From Cupriavidus alkaliphilus (lineage in GTDB: Bacteria > Pseudomonadota > Gammaproteobacteria > Burkholderiales > Burkholderiaceae): a DNA stretch of 64,000 nucleotides. A program made the position numbers and the translations under genes. Positions 9,150 to 18,653 of the stretch are shown one piece after another; positions within the stretch are counted from its first letter, which is position 1, and each line of letters opens with the position of its first letter. A model generated the notes under the pieces. That model did not search any database and was not told where the DNA came from. It saw nothing but the letters and a program-made list of their open reading frames with translations. The stretch is from NCBI RefSeq assembly GCF_900094595.1, contig NZ_FMAD01000009.1:124001-188000 (forward strand). The letters are read 5' to 3'.

Positions 9150-9929
9150 ATGAGTCCTGACACCGCGACCACGCACCCCGCGCTGGTGCAACGCCTGATG
9201 CGAACCATCAAACCCCTGGTGCCCGCCTGGCTGCGCACCTACTACCACGTGCGCCGCGAGCAGCAGCATGACGCACGCTACGGCGCCAAGCCGCCGGGCG
9301 AAGTGTTTTCCGACGTTTACCACAGCAGCCTGTGGGGCGAGGCCGACGAGCCGGGCTTCTTCAGCGGCACCGGCTCGCACGATCCGCGCATCGTCGAGCC
9401 CTATGCCGAGGCGGTCACCGCGCTGCTGCGCGAACTGCCGCGCAAGCCCGACGTGGTCGACCTGGGCTGCGGCGACTTCCATATCGGCAGCCGCATCCGC
9501 CCCGCCTGCGGGCGCTATGTGGCCTGCGACGTGGTGGCGCCGCTGATCGCGGCCAACCGCGCGCGCTACGCCCATCTCGACGTGGATTTCCGCTGCCTCG
9601 ACATTGCCGGCGACGAGCTGCCCGCGGGCGACGTGGTGTTCCTGCGCCAGGTGCTGCAGCACCTGGACAACGACAGGATCGCGCGCGTGCTGGCCAAGCT
9701 GCACCGCTACCAGGTGCTGGTGCTGACCGAACACCTGCCGCTGGCGCCGGACTTTCCGCCCAACGCCAAGAAGCGGCTGGGGGCCTCGACGCGCCTGGCG
9801 CGCATGGTGCCGAGCGGGGTGGTATTGACCGCGCCGCCGTTCAACCTGAAGCCGGTGCACAGCCGCGTGCTGTGCGAGGTGCGCAAAGGCGCGGGCGTGA
9901 TCCAGACCGTCGCCTACATCCTGCATTGA
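9150..9929 (+). CDS. class I SAM-dependent methyltransferase
   Basis: A 259-residue cytosolic protein with a Rossmann-type SAM-binding core: motif I VVDLGCGDFHIGSRI (about 107-121), then YVACDVVAPLI with the acidic residue after strand 2, and FLRQVLQHLDN after strand 4. GGGGGAACC precedes the ATG. It follows the WcaI-like gene by 41 bp in the same direction and ends the first forward EPS transcript. Its likely role is methylation of a sugar of the polymer or of its lipid-linked intermediate. The family is broad, so small-molecule methylation unrelated to EPS cannot be excluded. Confidence 0.8.
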   Translation: MSPDTATTHPALVQRLMRTIKPLVPAWLRTYYHVRREQQHDARYGAKPPGEVFSDVYHSSLWGEADEPGFFSGTGSHDPRIVEPYAEAVTALLRELPRKPDVVDLGCGDFHIGSRIRPACGRYVACDVVAPLIAANRARYAHLDVDFRCLDIAGDELPAGDVVFLRQVLQHLDNDRIARVLAKLHRYQVLVLTEHLPLAPDFPPNAKKRLGASTRLARMVPSGVVLTAPPFNLKPVHSRVLCEVRKGAGVIQTVAYILH

Positions 9930-9987
9930 GCCGGCGCCCGCGCAACGGCTGCGTTGTGCGGGCCTGCCCCCGGGCCCGCCGGGGTCT

Positions 9988-10027
9988 GCTGATCCCAACT
10001 GATCTCGACTGGTCTCAGCTGGCCTCG
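9988..10027. repeat. short 10-bp tandem repeat at 3' end of glycosyltransferase gene
   Basis: Four diverged copies of a decamer (CTGATCCCAA, CTGATCTCGA, CTGGTCTCAG, CTGGCCTCGG) run across the stop codon of the reverse glycosyltransferase gene. Its last residues (EAEAS) lie at the edge of the repeat, which may move the stop codon between strains. Confidence 0.5.
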
Positions 10028-11238
10028 GCCTCCGCCGCCGCAGTGGCCGAGGCCGGGGCCAGCGCGGCCAGGTAGATGGCTTCGTACTGGTCCAGCGCGC
10101 GTTCCGCGGAGAAATGCCGCACCCACGCCAGCGAGTCGGCCGAGAGCTGGTCGAGCCGCGCCTGTGGCCACGACAGCAGCTCCATCAGCACGCCCACGTT
10201 GCGCCGGGCCCAGGCCTGCGCCTGGTCCGGTTCCATCGGCTCCATCAGCAGCGCCAGGCCGCCGCCGATCTCCTGCATCGGCGCCCGCGCCGTGGTCAGC
10301 ACCGGGATGCCGCATGCCATGGCCTCGATCACGGGCCAGCCGAAGCCCTCTTCCAGGCTCGGGAACAGCAGCACCGCCGCAAGCGCATAGGCGGCGTGCA
10401 CGGCCGCGGTGGACATGCCCTCCAGGAAGCGCACCTTGCCGCCCAGCCGCTCCGCGCCGGCGGCCAGCTCGCGCATGGCGGGAGTCGGCTCGGGGCCGAT
10501 CATCCACAGCGGGCGCGGCGCCGCAGCGGCACCGCTGCCGCCGCCCGCGCTGCTGGCCTCGCAATAGGCCTGGTATAGCGCCAGCACGCCTTCGCGGTTC
10601 TTGTACCACTGGTTGCCGCCGATATGGACCAGCATGCCGGGCTCGATATCGTCGATGCTGGCCGCGCGCAGGCGGCGCATGGCGACATCCGGCGCGAGCG
10701 GGCGGAACGGGTAGTTGAGGCCGTTGTGCACCACCCGCACGCGCGGCCTCGGCCCCGGATGCAGGCGCAGCAGGTCGTGCGCGGTCTTCTCTGACACCGC
10801 GACAAAGTTCCGCCCCAGCCCGATGCCGCGCAGGATCAGCGCCTGGTAGAGCCGCCCGCTGGCCGACAGCTGGCGCCCGGGAAACTCGCCGGCGGCGGTG
10901 CGCTGCGCGATGAAGTCGTGGCAGTGGATCACATGCGGGCGCCGGTGCAGCAGCCACATCCACATGCCCAGCGAATGGTCGGTCAGCACCACCAGCGCGC
11001 CGGCGCCCTCGCGCCGCAGCCGCCACCACGCCCACGCGGGAAACAGCATGTACTGGTCGACATAGCCCAGCCACTTGCGCAGGCCCGGGCGCGTCGACAG
11101 CCGCACCAGCACGGCGGGCGGGGTCCATAGCTGGGCCTCGTGGCCGCGCTCGCGCATGCCCTCGACGATCATGGCCGCGAAGCGGTCCATGCTGTGGCTG
11201 CCGAAAAAGACGGGATGACCGAACAGGATAAGCCTCAT
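10015..11238 (-). CDS. glycosyltransferase family 4
   Basis: A 407-residue GT-B glycosyltransferase. The N-terminal acceptor domain starts MRLILFGHPVFFGSHSMDRF. The C-terminal donor domain shows VHIGGNQWYKNREGVL and the E-x7-E signature in EEGFGWPVIEAMACGIPV (about residue 310), the retaining GT4 hallmark. It is the last gene of a five-gene reverse operon (16327 to 10015), starting 61 bp after the wzy stop. Its extreme 3' end runs into a small tandem repeat. Which sugar it adds is not visible. Confidence 0.87.
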   Translation of the reverse strand: MRLILFGHPVFFGSHSMDRFAAMIVEGMRERGHEAQLWTPPAVLVRLSTRPGLRKWLGYVDQYMLFPAWAWWRLRREGAGALVVLTDHSLGMWMWLLHRRPHVIHCHDFIAQRTAAGEFPGRQLSASGRLYQALILRGIGLGRNFVAVSEKTAHDLLRLHPGPRPRVRVVHNGLNYPFRPLAPDVAMRRLRAASIDDIEPGMLVHIGGNQWYKNREGVLALYQAYCEASSAGGGSGAAAAPRPLWMIGPEPTPAMRELAAGAERLGGKVRFLEGMSTAAVHAAYALAAVLLFPSLEEGFGWPVIEAMACGIPVLTTARAPMQEIGGGLALLMEPMEPDQAQAWARRNVGVLMELLSWPQARLDQLSADSLAWVRHFSAERALDQYEAIYLAALAPASATAAAEAEAS

Positions 11239-11299
11239 ATTGCTTTTCTTCGCGGATCGATGTGGATGCCCGATGGGATGCGTGGCCCGCAGCGTGCCG

Positions 11300-12676
11300 C
11301 TAGCGCGCGTGTCGTCGCCGCGGCCGTGCGCGCTTGTTCGCGCCCGTCAGCCGCCCCTGCCGCTCCAGCCGCGTGACCGCCATGGTGAAGCCGACAAAGA
11401 GAAAGCCCAGCACGTTGGCGGTCAGCTGGCCGATCAGCGACCACGTCAGCAGGCACAGCGTGCTCACCAGCCACAGCAGGATGGCAAAGCAGTTGCCGGT
11501 GCGGCGCGCCGCGCCGACCGCAAGCCACATGCCGGCCACGCACACGGCGAACTTCAGCGCCACGTACAGATAGCCCAGCAGGCCGGCCTCCTCGATGGTG
11601 CGCCCGGTCTCGGTCTCGGACAGCATGAAGGTGATTTCGCCGCGCTCGAGATAGCTGGCCAGGTTGCTGCCGCGCCCCAGCCCCGCGCCCAGCAGGGTCG
11701 GCCTGGCATAGGCCTCGCTCTCGCCCAGGAACATGGTGCCGACGCGGTCGCCGAAGTCTTCGTCTTCGGCGGCGTCGTGGAAGCGCTGCGCCGTGCTTTC
11801 GACGGACTCGCTGAACACGGCCATGCCGACCGCCCCCATCACCATCGCCGCGCCGAGCCAGACCAGCACGCGGCGCCTGGCCAAGCTGCGCCCGAACATC
11901 AGGGTGCACAGCGCCGCCACTGCGAACAGGCCCGGCAGCAGCAGCACGGTGGCGCGCGAACCGCTGACCAGCACGCTGACCAGCAGGCTGCCCAGCACCA
12001 CCAGCGCATACAGCCAGTGCCGCTTGCCGTCGCCGCCGAGCACGTATTGCAGTGCGATCGGCATGGTGATCGCCAGGAAGGTGGTATAGCCCAGCGTGAA
12101 CGAGAAGGTGCCGGTAGTGCGCACGATGTCGCCGACCATCATGAAGACCCGGTCTTCGTCGCCGTCGACCTGCCGGTTCAGGAAGCTGCCGGGCGGCAGG
12201 AAGTGCTGCATCACCACCAGCGGCGCCATCAGCACCATCAGCACCAGCGTGGTCTTGCAGATCGCCGCAACGTCCTCGGGCTCGAGCAGCAGCGCCGCTG
12301 CCACGCCGAACCATACATAGAGCAGCCAGAAACGCAGCCCGACCAGCATGATGGCGAGCGTGCCGTCGCCGGCGATGGTCTGCACCAGCCCCCACGCCAG
12401 CACCAGCGCGCTCCACAGCAGCAGCAGCCGCATTGCCGGCCGCGCCGGCGTGAAGCCGCCATAGCGCATCGCGTAGTAGATGCCATAGACCGCCAGCAGG
12501 TCGCGCAGCAGCACCAGCGGCAGGCTCAGCGAGCCCGCCACCCACTTGCGCGCCGCGCCTTCCAGGACGGCCACCAGGAACACCAGCAGGAACACGGTGC
12601 CGAAGGTGGTGCGGGCATGCCGGCGGATGCGCGAGCGCGCCAGCGGCGCCAGGGGTGCGGCGGAGTGGCTCAGCAT
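11300..12676 (-). CDS. wzy: O-antigen/EPS polymerase (Wzy-like)
   Basis: A 458-residue polytopic inner-membrane protein with about 12 hydrophobic segments and a large periplasmic loop around residues 290-370 (from about ESVESTAQRFHD to ERGEITFMLSETETGRTIE), the layout of Wzy polymerases and WaaL ligases. Wzy joins flipped lipid-linked repeats in the periplasm. GSRATVLLLPGL before the loop resembles the conserved GSR turn of the family. Its start overlaps the end of the upstream glycosyltransferase gene by 7 bp, and the flippase gene is in the same operon, which favours polymerase over ligase. Wzy proteins share little sequence, so the call rests on topology and context. Confidence 0.82.
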   Translation of the reverse strand: MLSHSAAPLAPLARSRIRRHARTTFGTVFLLVFLVAVLEGAARKWVAGSLSLPLVLLRDLLAVYGIYYAMRYGGFTPARPAMRLLLLWSALVLAWGLVQTIAGDGTLAIMLVGLRFWLLYVWFGVAAALLLEPEDVAAICKTTLVLMVLMAPLVVMQHFLPPGSFLNRQVDGDEDRVFMMVGDIVRTTGTFSFTLGYTTFLAITMPIALQYVLGGDGKRHWLYALVVLGSLLVSVLVSGSRATVLLLPGLFAVAALCTLMFGRSLARRRVLVWLGAAMVMGAVGMAVFSESVESTAQRFHDAAEDEDFGDRVGTMFLGESEAYARPTLLGAGLGRGSNLASYLERGEITFMLSETETGRTIEEAGLLGYLYVALKFAVCVAGMWLAVGAARRTGNCFAILLWLVSTLCLLTWSLIGQLTANVLGFLFVGFTMAVTRLERQGRLTGANKRARPRRRHAR

Positions 12677-13860
12677 AGCGTCGCGATGGTTGCGACCGCG
12701 GCGCGGCGATACCTGGCCCAGGTGTACTTCTCCCCGGCCAGGCTCGCGTAAGGGCGCGCCTCGTCCAGGCTGGCGCGTACCGTGGCAAGCTCCAGCATGC
12801 GGTCATACAAGGATTGCGCGCTGACCTGGACGACCCAGCCCGCGCGCGGGAATTCCCGCAGGATCTCCTTGGCCCCGACCCGCTCCGACACCAGCGCCGG
12901 CGTGCCGCAGGCGAGCGCCTCGGCCACCACCATGCCGAAGGAATCGAAGCGCGACGGCAGCACCAGGCAATCGGCGTCAGCCAGCTCCTGGTAGAGCGCC
13001 GGTTGCGGCAGCGCGCCGAGCAGCGTGACCCCGGGCGTCGACGCCAGTGCCGCGGCCAGCGCGGGCTCGGCGCCGCCGCCGGCCACCGCGAGCTCGGCCT
13101 CGGGCACGCGCGCGCGCACCATGGCGAAGGCCTGTTGCAGCAGGTCGACCGCCTTGAGCGTGGTCAGCCCGCCGGCATACAGGAAGCGCGTGCCGGCGCG
13201 CGTGCGCCGGCGCTGCACGTTGCCGGGCAGGCTGGCGCCGAGCAGGATCGGTCTGAGCTTGGCGTCCGGCACGCCGGCCTGGGCATAGGTCTGCGCGGCG
13301 AATTCGGAGCAGGTGATGACCAGGTCCGCCAGTTCCACCTCGCGGTCCTTGCGCGCGTCGATGCAGGCCAGGTAGGGATCGGGCTGCAGCCCCAGCAGGG
13401 CCGCCGCCGTCGCGCGATGCACCGCCGGCGCGTCGAGCACGCAGCGCGCGCCGATACGGCGGGCCGCCTCGAAGGTCTGCATCGCCGAGTTCTCGTAGGC
13501 CACCACCACGTCGGGGCGCAGCGCCTCGACGCGCCGCGCCGCCCATGCATCGAACAGGTGGAACACGCGGTGCGCATAGGCCGACTGCGACATGCGCAAA
13601 AAGCGGTTGAGCCCGACGCGGCGGTGCAGCCCCAGCTTGAGCATGGCCGGAAAGCACAGCGGGTGGCGGCGCAGGGCCTGCGGGATGCCGACCTCGCGCA
13701 CCTTGGCGCCGAGCGCCGGCGGCAGCCACCACGGCACCGGCTCGCCCGGCCCGCGCACCGGCACGCCCGACCAGTACTGGCACAGCAGCCCCTGCTCGTG
13801 GAGCGCCTGCGCCATCTGGTGCGAATGCTGCAGGCCGGGGTGGGTGACCAGGACCTTCAT
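12670..13860 (-). CDS. glycosyltransferase family 4
   Basis: A 396-residue GT-B enzyme starting MKVLVTHPGLQHSHQMAQAL. The donor domain contains FLYAGGLTTLKAVDLL and the E-x7-E motif in DSFGMVVAEALACGTPALVS. Its ATG overlaps the stop of the flippase gene (ATGA) and its stop overlaps the start of wzy, so the three are translated from one message. The N-terminal third resembles transferases that act on large lipid-linked acceptors. The sugar specificity is unknown. Confidence 0.87.
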   Translation of the reverse strand: MKVLVTHPGLQHSHQMAQALHEQGLLCQYWSGVPVRGPGEPVPWWLPPALGAKVREVGIPQALRRHPLCFPAMLKLGLHRRVGLNRFLRMSQSAYAHRVFHLFDAWAARRVEALRPDVVVAYENSAMQTFEAARRIGARCVLDAPAVHRATAAALLGLQPDPYLACIDARKDREVELADLVITCSEFAAQTYAQAGVPDAKLRPILLGASLPGNVQRRRTRAGTRFLYAGGLTTLKAVDLLQQAFAMVRARVPEAELAVAGGGAEPALAAALASTPGVTLLGALPQPALYQELADADCLVLPSRFDSFGMVVAEALACGTPALVSERVGAKEILREFPRAGWVVQVSAQSLYDRMLELATVRASLDEARPYASLAGEKYTWARYRRAAVATIATLC

Positions 13861-15122
13861 GGGCGGCCCCCGTCGACGCTCAGCACCGGCGGCGGCAGCA
13901 GCCGCCCGGCACGGATCGCGCCCGCCAGCTCGCACAGCACCGCGGCGCCAAGCCCGGACGCCAGGCCGGCCTCGAACCACAGCACGCCGCGCAGCGTGGT
14001 CAGGTCGAGCAGGTGAGGCGCGACCAGGCACCAGGCGATCACCACCGGCACCTGCATGTAGTTGAAGTGGTTCAGGCCGCGGTTGGCCAGCAGTTCCCAG
14101 GCCACCCCGGCAATGCTGTAGGCGCCGGCGCCCAGGCAGGCGATCAGCAGCTCGGAGCTCAGGCCGGCGTAGTTGGCCCCGACCAGGCGCAGCAGCAGCC
14201 CGGGCCACAACCAGGCCAGCAGCACCAGCGTGCCGGCCGGCAGCGAACCCAGCAGCAGCCAGCCCAGGTACTGGCGCAGCACGTGCTCGCGCGCCTGCGC
14301 GAAGCGCGGCACGACATACGCGCCCACCACGATGCTGACCGGCACCAGCAGCTGGCCGATGCGCGACAGCGCGCCGATCGCCGCGGTCTGGCTGACCGCG
14401 CCATAGAACGCGACGATGGCGAAGGCGAACTGCGACTGCAGGCAATAGAACGCGTCCATGGGAATCTGGCGGCGCGTGATGGCGCGGATCGAACGCTGGT
14501 CCTCGGCCACCGGCTCGGCGGCCCGCGCTGGCAGCTCGCGGCGCAGCCAGCGGCGCACGAACGGCACGCGCAGGCCGGCGAAGAGCGTGTTGACCAGGCT
14601 GGCGGCCAGTGCGCTCTGCCATCCCAGCAGGTAGACGCCCCATGACAGCAGCAGCCGCGCGCCCGACAGGCTGGCATCGAGCGCCTGCAGCGCCGGTGCG
14701 CGGTTGGCGAACAGCAGCACCTGGTCCACCACGCGCGACTGCATGTCGAAATACCACATCGTCAGCAGCGTCAGCAGCAACGCGGCAATCAACGCCAGCG
14801 ATGCATGGTTGCGGTACATCAGCACGCCGGCGACGATCAGCAGCGGCGGCAGCAGGAAGGCCGAGATGCGCTTGCGCTGCGCCAGCGCGGCGCGCGTGGC
14901 CTGCGCCGCGCGCTCGCGGTCTGGCCAGGTGCGCCCCAGGATGGCATTCAGCCCGAAATGGATGCCACCCTTGGTGACGATCGACATGGCGCCGACGATG
15001 GCGCCGGTGACGGTATAGATCGCGTAGTCGCCGACGCTGAGCCAGTGCGCCAGCAGCAGGCCGGTGATGGCGCCGAGCCCCTGCGACAGCACCGCGAAGA
15101 CGAAGATGCGCAGCGCTTTCAT
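13857..15122 (-). CDS. wzx: Wzx-type lipid-linked repeat flippase
   Basis: A 421-residue inner-membrane protein with about 12 transmembrane segments belonging to the polysaccharide transport (PST/MOP) family. It starts MKALRIFVFAVLSQGLGAIT, and the first pair of helices (LLLAHWLSVGDYAIYTVTGAI) matches typical Wzx N-termini. Wzx flips undecaprenyl-diphosphate-linked EPS repeats to the periplasm for Wzy. It overlaps the genes on both sides by ATGA junctions. A central cytoplasmic loop (about 185-215) is charged. Of the EPS functions expected, this is the only flippase candidate in the window. Confidence 0.88.
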   Translation of the reverse strand: MKALRIFVFAVLSQGLGAITGLLLAHWLSVGDYAIYTVTGAIVGAMSIVTKGGIHFGLNAILGRTWPDRERAAQATRAALAQRKRISAFLLPPLLIVAGVLMYRNHASLALIAALLLTLLTMWYFDMQSRVVDQVLLFANRAPALQALDASLSGARLLLSWGVYLLGWQSALAASLVNTLFAGLRVPFVRRWLRRELPARAAEPVAEDQRSIRAITRRQIPMDAFYCLQSQFAFAIVAFYGAVSQTAAIGALSRIGQLLVPVSIVVGAYVVPRFAQAREHVLRQYLGWLLLGSLPAGTLVLLAWLWPGLLLRLVGANYAGLSSELLIACLGAGAYSIAGVAWELLANRGLNHFNYMQVPVVIAWCLVAPHLLDLTTLRGVLWFEAGLASGLGAAVLCELAGAIRAGRLLPPPVLSVDGGRP

Positions 15123-16327
15123 GGCGTGCCGCCCGGCGTGGCGCTGGTGGCGGCGGCATCGGCGGCAGGCGCCGGCACCGGCCGCTCGCTCAGGATCTCC
15201 AGCAGCCGCTGCGCGCTCTGGCGCACCTCGAAGCGTCGCTGGAAGCAGGCTTGCGCCTGCGCCCGCATGCGCGCCTGCGCGCCGGGATCGGCCTGCAGCC
15301 ACTGGCGCAGGCACGCGCCGGTGCCCTCGGCGGAATCGGCGCCGGCCAGTCCGGCGCCGTCGGCAACGATTTCGCGCCAGATATTGACCTTGTCCGAAAT
15401 CAGCACCGGCACGCCGCAGCCCAGCGCCTCGGCCACGGCCACGCCAAAGTTCTCCTGGTGCGACGGCAGCGCAAAGACTTCGGCCGCGTGATAGGCGCCC
15501 CACTTCAGGTCGCCCGACAGCATGCCGGTCCAGCTTAGCCGCTGCGCCAGCCCCAGGCGTTCGGCCTGGCGCACCAGCCGCTCGCGCAGCGCCGCCTCCA
15601 CCGGCCCTGCCAGCACCAGCTGCAGCCGCGGCTCGGCACCGGCCACACCGGCAAAGGCTTCGACCAGCAGGTCGCACCCCTTCTTTTCGTGGATCCGGCC
15701 GAGAAACAGCACGATGCGCTTGCCGCGCAGTGCCGGAAACGCAGTGAAGAACGCCTCGCGCAACGGCACGGCCGCGGTGGGTGGCTGCGCGGTGCCGTAG
15801 CCGGCCACCAGCTCGCGGCAGCGATAGGGCCAGAACGCGTTGCGCGAACGCCGCTGCTCTTCCTCGCAGGTGAACAGCACCGCGCGCGCGCCGCGCAGCA
15901 CCCAGTACTCACCCAGCAGCCAGTACAGGCTCTTCTTGACGTGCTTGAGCGGATAGCGTTCGCGGAACCACGGATCGAGCATGCCGTGGGTATAGACAAA
16001 GTACGGCACCTCGCTGCCGCGCAGCGCGAGGCAGGTAGCGAGCGCATGGAACTGCCACAGGCCTTCGACCAGCACTGCGTCGTAGTCCGCCGCATGGGCG
16101 CGCAGCCATGTCAGCATCCTCGGGTTGAAGCCGTACTTGGTCGGGGTCGGGCCCAGTGCGACCACGTTCATCTCGCTGGCGCGCACGAACGGTGCGTCGG
16201 GTGCATCGCCGCAGCAGACGTCGATCTGGGCGCCGCGTTCGCGCAGCGGCTGGCGCAATTGGCGGATGCCCTCGATGGGGCCGCCCCCGGCAGGGTCGAT
16301 GGAGGGTATGACGTGCAGCAATCTCAT
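15119..16327 (-). CDS. glycosyltransferase family 4, first gene of reverse EPS operon
   Basis: A 402-residue GT-B glycosyltransferase. It begins MRLLHVIPSIDPAGGGPIEG, with the Gly-rich acceptor-domain loop at 13-19. THGMLDPWFRERYPLKH is a signature of a GT4 subgroup common in EPS loci. The donor domain has LFLGRIHEKKGCDLLVEAF and the E-x7-E motif in ENFGVAVAEALGCGVPVLIS. It is the first gene of the reverse operon GT-wzx-GT-wzy-GT and overlaps wzx by ATGA. The promoter should lie in the 270-bp gap to the divergent deacetylase gene. Confidence 0.88.
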   Translation of the reverse strand: MRLLHVIPSIDPAGGGPIEGIRQLRQPLRERGAQIDVCCGDAPDAPFVRASEMNVVALGPTPTKYGFNPRMLTWLRAHAADYDAVLVEGLWQFHALATCLALRGSEVPYFVYTHGMLDPWFRERYPLKHVKKSLYWLLGEYWVLRGARAVLFTCEEEQRRSRNAFWPYRCRELVAGYGTAQPPTAAVPLREAFFTAFPALRGKRIVLFLGRIHEKKGCDLLVEAFAGVAGAEPRLQLVLAGPVEAALRERLVRQAERLGLAQRLSWTGMLSGDLKWGAYHAAEVFALPSHQENFGVAVAEALGCGVPVLISDKVNIWREIVADGAGLAGADSAEGTGACLRQWLQADPGAQARMRAQAQACFQRRFEVRQSAQRLLEILSERPVPAPAADAAATSATPGGTP

Positions 16328-16597
16328 GGTGCAGGCGATCTCCGGAATCCGCGCGTCGTGCCCGCTGTGTGCCTGGCACTGGTTCCCCGGCTGGCGCCAT
16401 TGGCAAGCGGGGCCATACGTCCTCGTGCCCGCAGCATGAGCCAGCGCGCCCGCGGCCTCTGTTCGCTGCCACACACCCGCGCCGGCCAGTGCCGGCGCCG
16501 CCAGGGCAATGTGGACCAGCGCACCGAGCCGGCCCCCGCAGCGCACCAGAATGGCCTGCACCGGCGCCATCCGCATGGCGCGCACCTGGTCCCTGCC

Positions 16598-17323
16598 ATG
16601 CCGATTCCGATCCTGATGTACCACCAGATCGACGCACCGCCGCCACGCCGCTCGCCCGGGCGCGGGCTGTGGGTGCCGCCCGCGCGCTTTCGCCGCCAGA
16701 TGCGCCTGATGCACTGGCTTGGCTATCGCGGCCTGAGCGTGCGCGACCTGATGCCGTACCTGCACGGCGAGCGCAGCGGCAAGGTCTTCGGCATCACCTT
16801 CGACGACGGCTTCCGCAATGTGTTCGAGCACGCCATGCCCGCGCTGGATGCGCTCGGCTTCACCGCCACCAATTACTTTGTCTCGCGCCAGCTGTCGGGC
16901 AGCAATGTCTGGGACCGCGACCTGGGCATCCGCCCCGCGGCGCTGATGAGCGTGGCGCAGATGCGCGCGTGGCACCAGGGCGGGCATGAGGTCGGCTCGC
17001 ATACGCTGGACCATGTCGACCTGCGCCGCATGGCGCCGCACGAGGCGCGCCGGCAGATCGCCGCGTCCAAGGACGAGCTGGAACAGTGGCTTGGCGTGCC
17101 GGTGACGGCCTTCTGCTATCCCTATGGCAGCCAGGACGCCGCGCACCGGCAGATGGTGCGCGAGGCGGGCTATGCCAACGCCACCATCACGGCGCGCGGG
17201 CTGGCCCGCGCCAGCGACGACCCGTTCGGCCTGCCCCGCGTCAGCGTCTATTGCGCCACCGGCATGTTCGGCTTCCTGCGCAAATGCCTGACCGCGCACG
17301 AGGACCGCTGGCGCGAAGCCTAG
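16598..17323 (+). CDS. polysaccharide deacetylase family protein
   Basis: A 241-residue NodB-homology enzyme (carbohydrate esterase 4) that removes N- or O-acetyl groups from sugars. The catalytic/metal motifs are present: TFDDGF (about 65-70) with the base Asp and the metal Asp, SHTLDH (about 130-135) with the two metal His, and FCYPYG around residue 170. No signal peptide is visible, so it probably acts in the cytosol on nucleotide- or lipid-linked intermediates. Its stop overlaps the stop of the convergent glycosyltransferase gene. It is transcribed alone, divergent from the reverse operon. Confidence 0.85.
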   Translation: MPIPILMYHQIDAPPPRRSPGRGLWVPPARFRRQMRLMHWLGYRGLSVRDLMPYLHGERSGKVFGITFDDGFRNVFEHAMPALDALGFTATNYFVSRQLSGSNVWDRDLGIRPAALMSVAQMRAWHQGGHEVGSHTLDHVDLRRMAPHEARRQIAASKDELEQWLGVPVTAFCYPYGSQDAAHRQMVREAGYANATITARGLARASDDPFGLPRVSVYCATGMFGFLRKCLTAHEDRWREA

Positions 17324-18444
17324 CGGCCAGCTTCGGAACCCTGCTGCTCGGTGCTGAACGGTACGGGCTCGCGCGGCTCGCTGGGATGCTGCGTGAAGCG
17401 CGCGATGGCCTCGGCATAGCGCTGCGCCACCGCCTTGCGTTCATGCTCGCGCAGGAACTGGCGCGTACCGGCTTCGTCCCGGCGCGACGCGCCGGCCAGC
17501 ACCGCGGCCATGGCCGCGTGCAGCGGCTCGGGCGCCGGCTCGACCACCCAGCCGAAGTCGCCGACCGCTTCGGGCAGGCCCCCGCGCTGGCTGACGATCA
17601 CTTCGCAGCCCGCCGCCAGGCCTTCCAGCGCGACGATGCCAAACGACTCATAGCCCAACGACGGCGCCACCAGGCATCGATGCCGGCCCAGCAGCGCCGC
17701 CACGCCGGCGGCGCACTGGCAGCCGGCAAAGTGCACCGCGGCCGCGCAGCCAAGCCCGTCGGCCAGGCGCGCCAGCGCTTCGCGCTCGGGACCGTCACCG
17801 ACGATGGTCAGCCGCGCATGCGGCTGGCGCGCATGCAGGCGCGCAAAGCTGCGCACCAGCAGGTCCACGCCTTTCTCCGACACCAGCCGACCAACGAAGA
17901 TGAAGCTTCCCGGCGGCCGCGCGTCGGCGGGCGGCGCCGCCGCGAACAGTTCGTCGCGATAGCCGTTGTGGATCACCAGCGGCTGGCCCGGCAGCCAGCC
18001 GGCCAGGTAGTGGCTGACGCAGATGCCGTCGTAGAAGCGCGACAGCCAGCGCTTGATCGCACCGGTCCAGGTGCCGCGCGTGTGGCCATGGACCACGTAG
18101 GGGCCGTGGTGCGTCAGCACGATGCGCCGGCGCAGCGCGCTGGCCAGCATCACGTCGTAAAAGGTCAGGCCGACAAACAGCACGCGCCGGTGGCGCAGCA
18201 TGGCGCGCGCAAGCTGCAGCTTGCCGCTGACCCGGGTCACGGCGAACGGGAAGGTAGTGGGGTCGTGCGGCGTGCCCGGCGTGCGCGTGGCCACTTCGAC
18301 CGGATAGCCCAGCTCCGCCAGCCCGCTCGCCAGCTCCTCGGCGAACCGCTCCATGCCGCCGACCAACGGATGGAAGGGGGCGCTGTAGATCAGGATGCTT
18401 GGCAGCGGCGCAGAAGTTTCGCGCAGCGGCAAGGGATGCATCAT
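17320..18444 (-). CDS. glycosyltransferase family 4
   Basis: A 374-residue GT-B glycosyltransferase. The N-terminal domain contains the loop LVGGMERFAEELASGLAELG, the classical GT4 acceptor-domain entry. The donor domain has FIFVGRLVSEKGVDLLVRSF and the E-x7-E motif ESFGIVALEGLAAG. Two consecutive ATG codons start the gene (18444 or 18441). It is convergent with the deacetylase gene and its stop overlaps that gene's stop. With the other five it gives six EPS glycosyltransferases besides the initiating enzyme. Confidence 0.87.
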   Translation of the reverse strand: MMHPLPLRETSAPLPSILIYSAPFHPLVGGMERFAEELASGLAELGYPVEVATRTPGTPHDPTTFPFAVTRVSGKLQLARAMLRHRRVLFVGLTFYDVMLASALRRRIVLTHHGPYVVHGHTRGTWTGAIKRWLSRFYDGICVSHYLAGWLPGQPLVIHNGYRDELFAAAPPADARPPGSFIFVGRLVSEKGVDLLVRSFARLHARQPHARLTIVGDGPEREALARLADGLGCAAAVHFAGCQCAAGVAALLGRHRCLVAPSLGYESFGIVALEGLAAGCEVIVSQRGGLPEAVGDFGWVVEPAPEPLHAAMAAVLAGASRRDEAGTRQFLREHERKAVAQRYAEAIARFTQHPSEPREPVPFSTEQQGSEAGR

Positions 18445-18602
18445 CGCGTCATGGCTCCGGTCGCACCGGGTGCAAGCAAGTCTGCGCACGCGGTGTCCTG
18501 CCTGCAGCATGCGCCAGCACCGGGTGCCGTTCCGTGCGCTGGCGCACCTGTGTGGAGCGTGATGGCGGCCGCGGCAAGCCCGACGGCTTCGCGCCCGGCT
18601 TC

Positions 18603-18627
18603 TGTGGCGCGGCGCACCGATACACGG
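18603..18627 (+). promoter_or_regulatory. shared EPS upstream motif, copy 1
   Basis: TGT-N8-CGCACCGATaCACGG type motif 27 bp before the acyltransferase start. Near-identical blocks precede wza (19309) and the first DUF1839 gene (30563). The common core is CGCACCGAT followed by a CACG-like block. It could be an operator of one of the EPS regulators; no binding protein is known from the sequence. Confidence 0.35.
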
Positions 18628-18653
18628 CACGGCTTCGCGCGAGCATCGCCGCA

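Noticed and set aside
5191..9998. Long reverse open frames opposite gmd, fcl and the WcaI-like gene
   Set aside because: They are antisense shadows of strongly supported sugar-pathway genes with low-complexity products.
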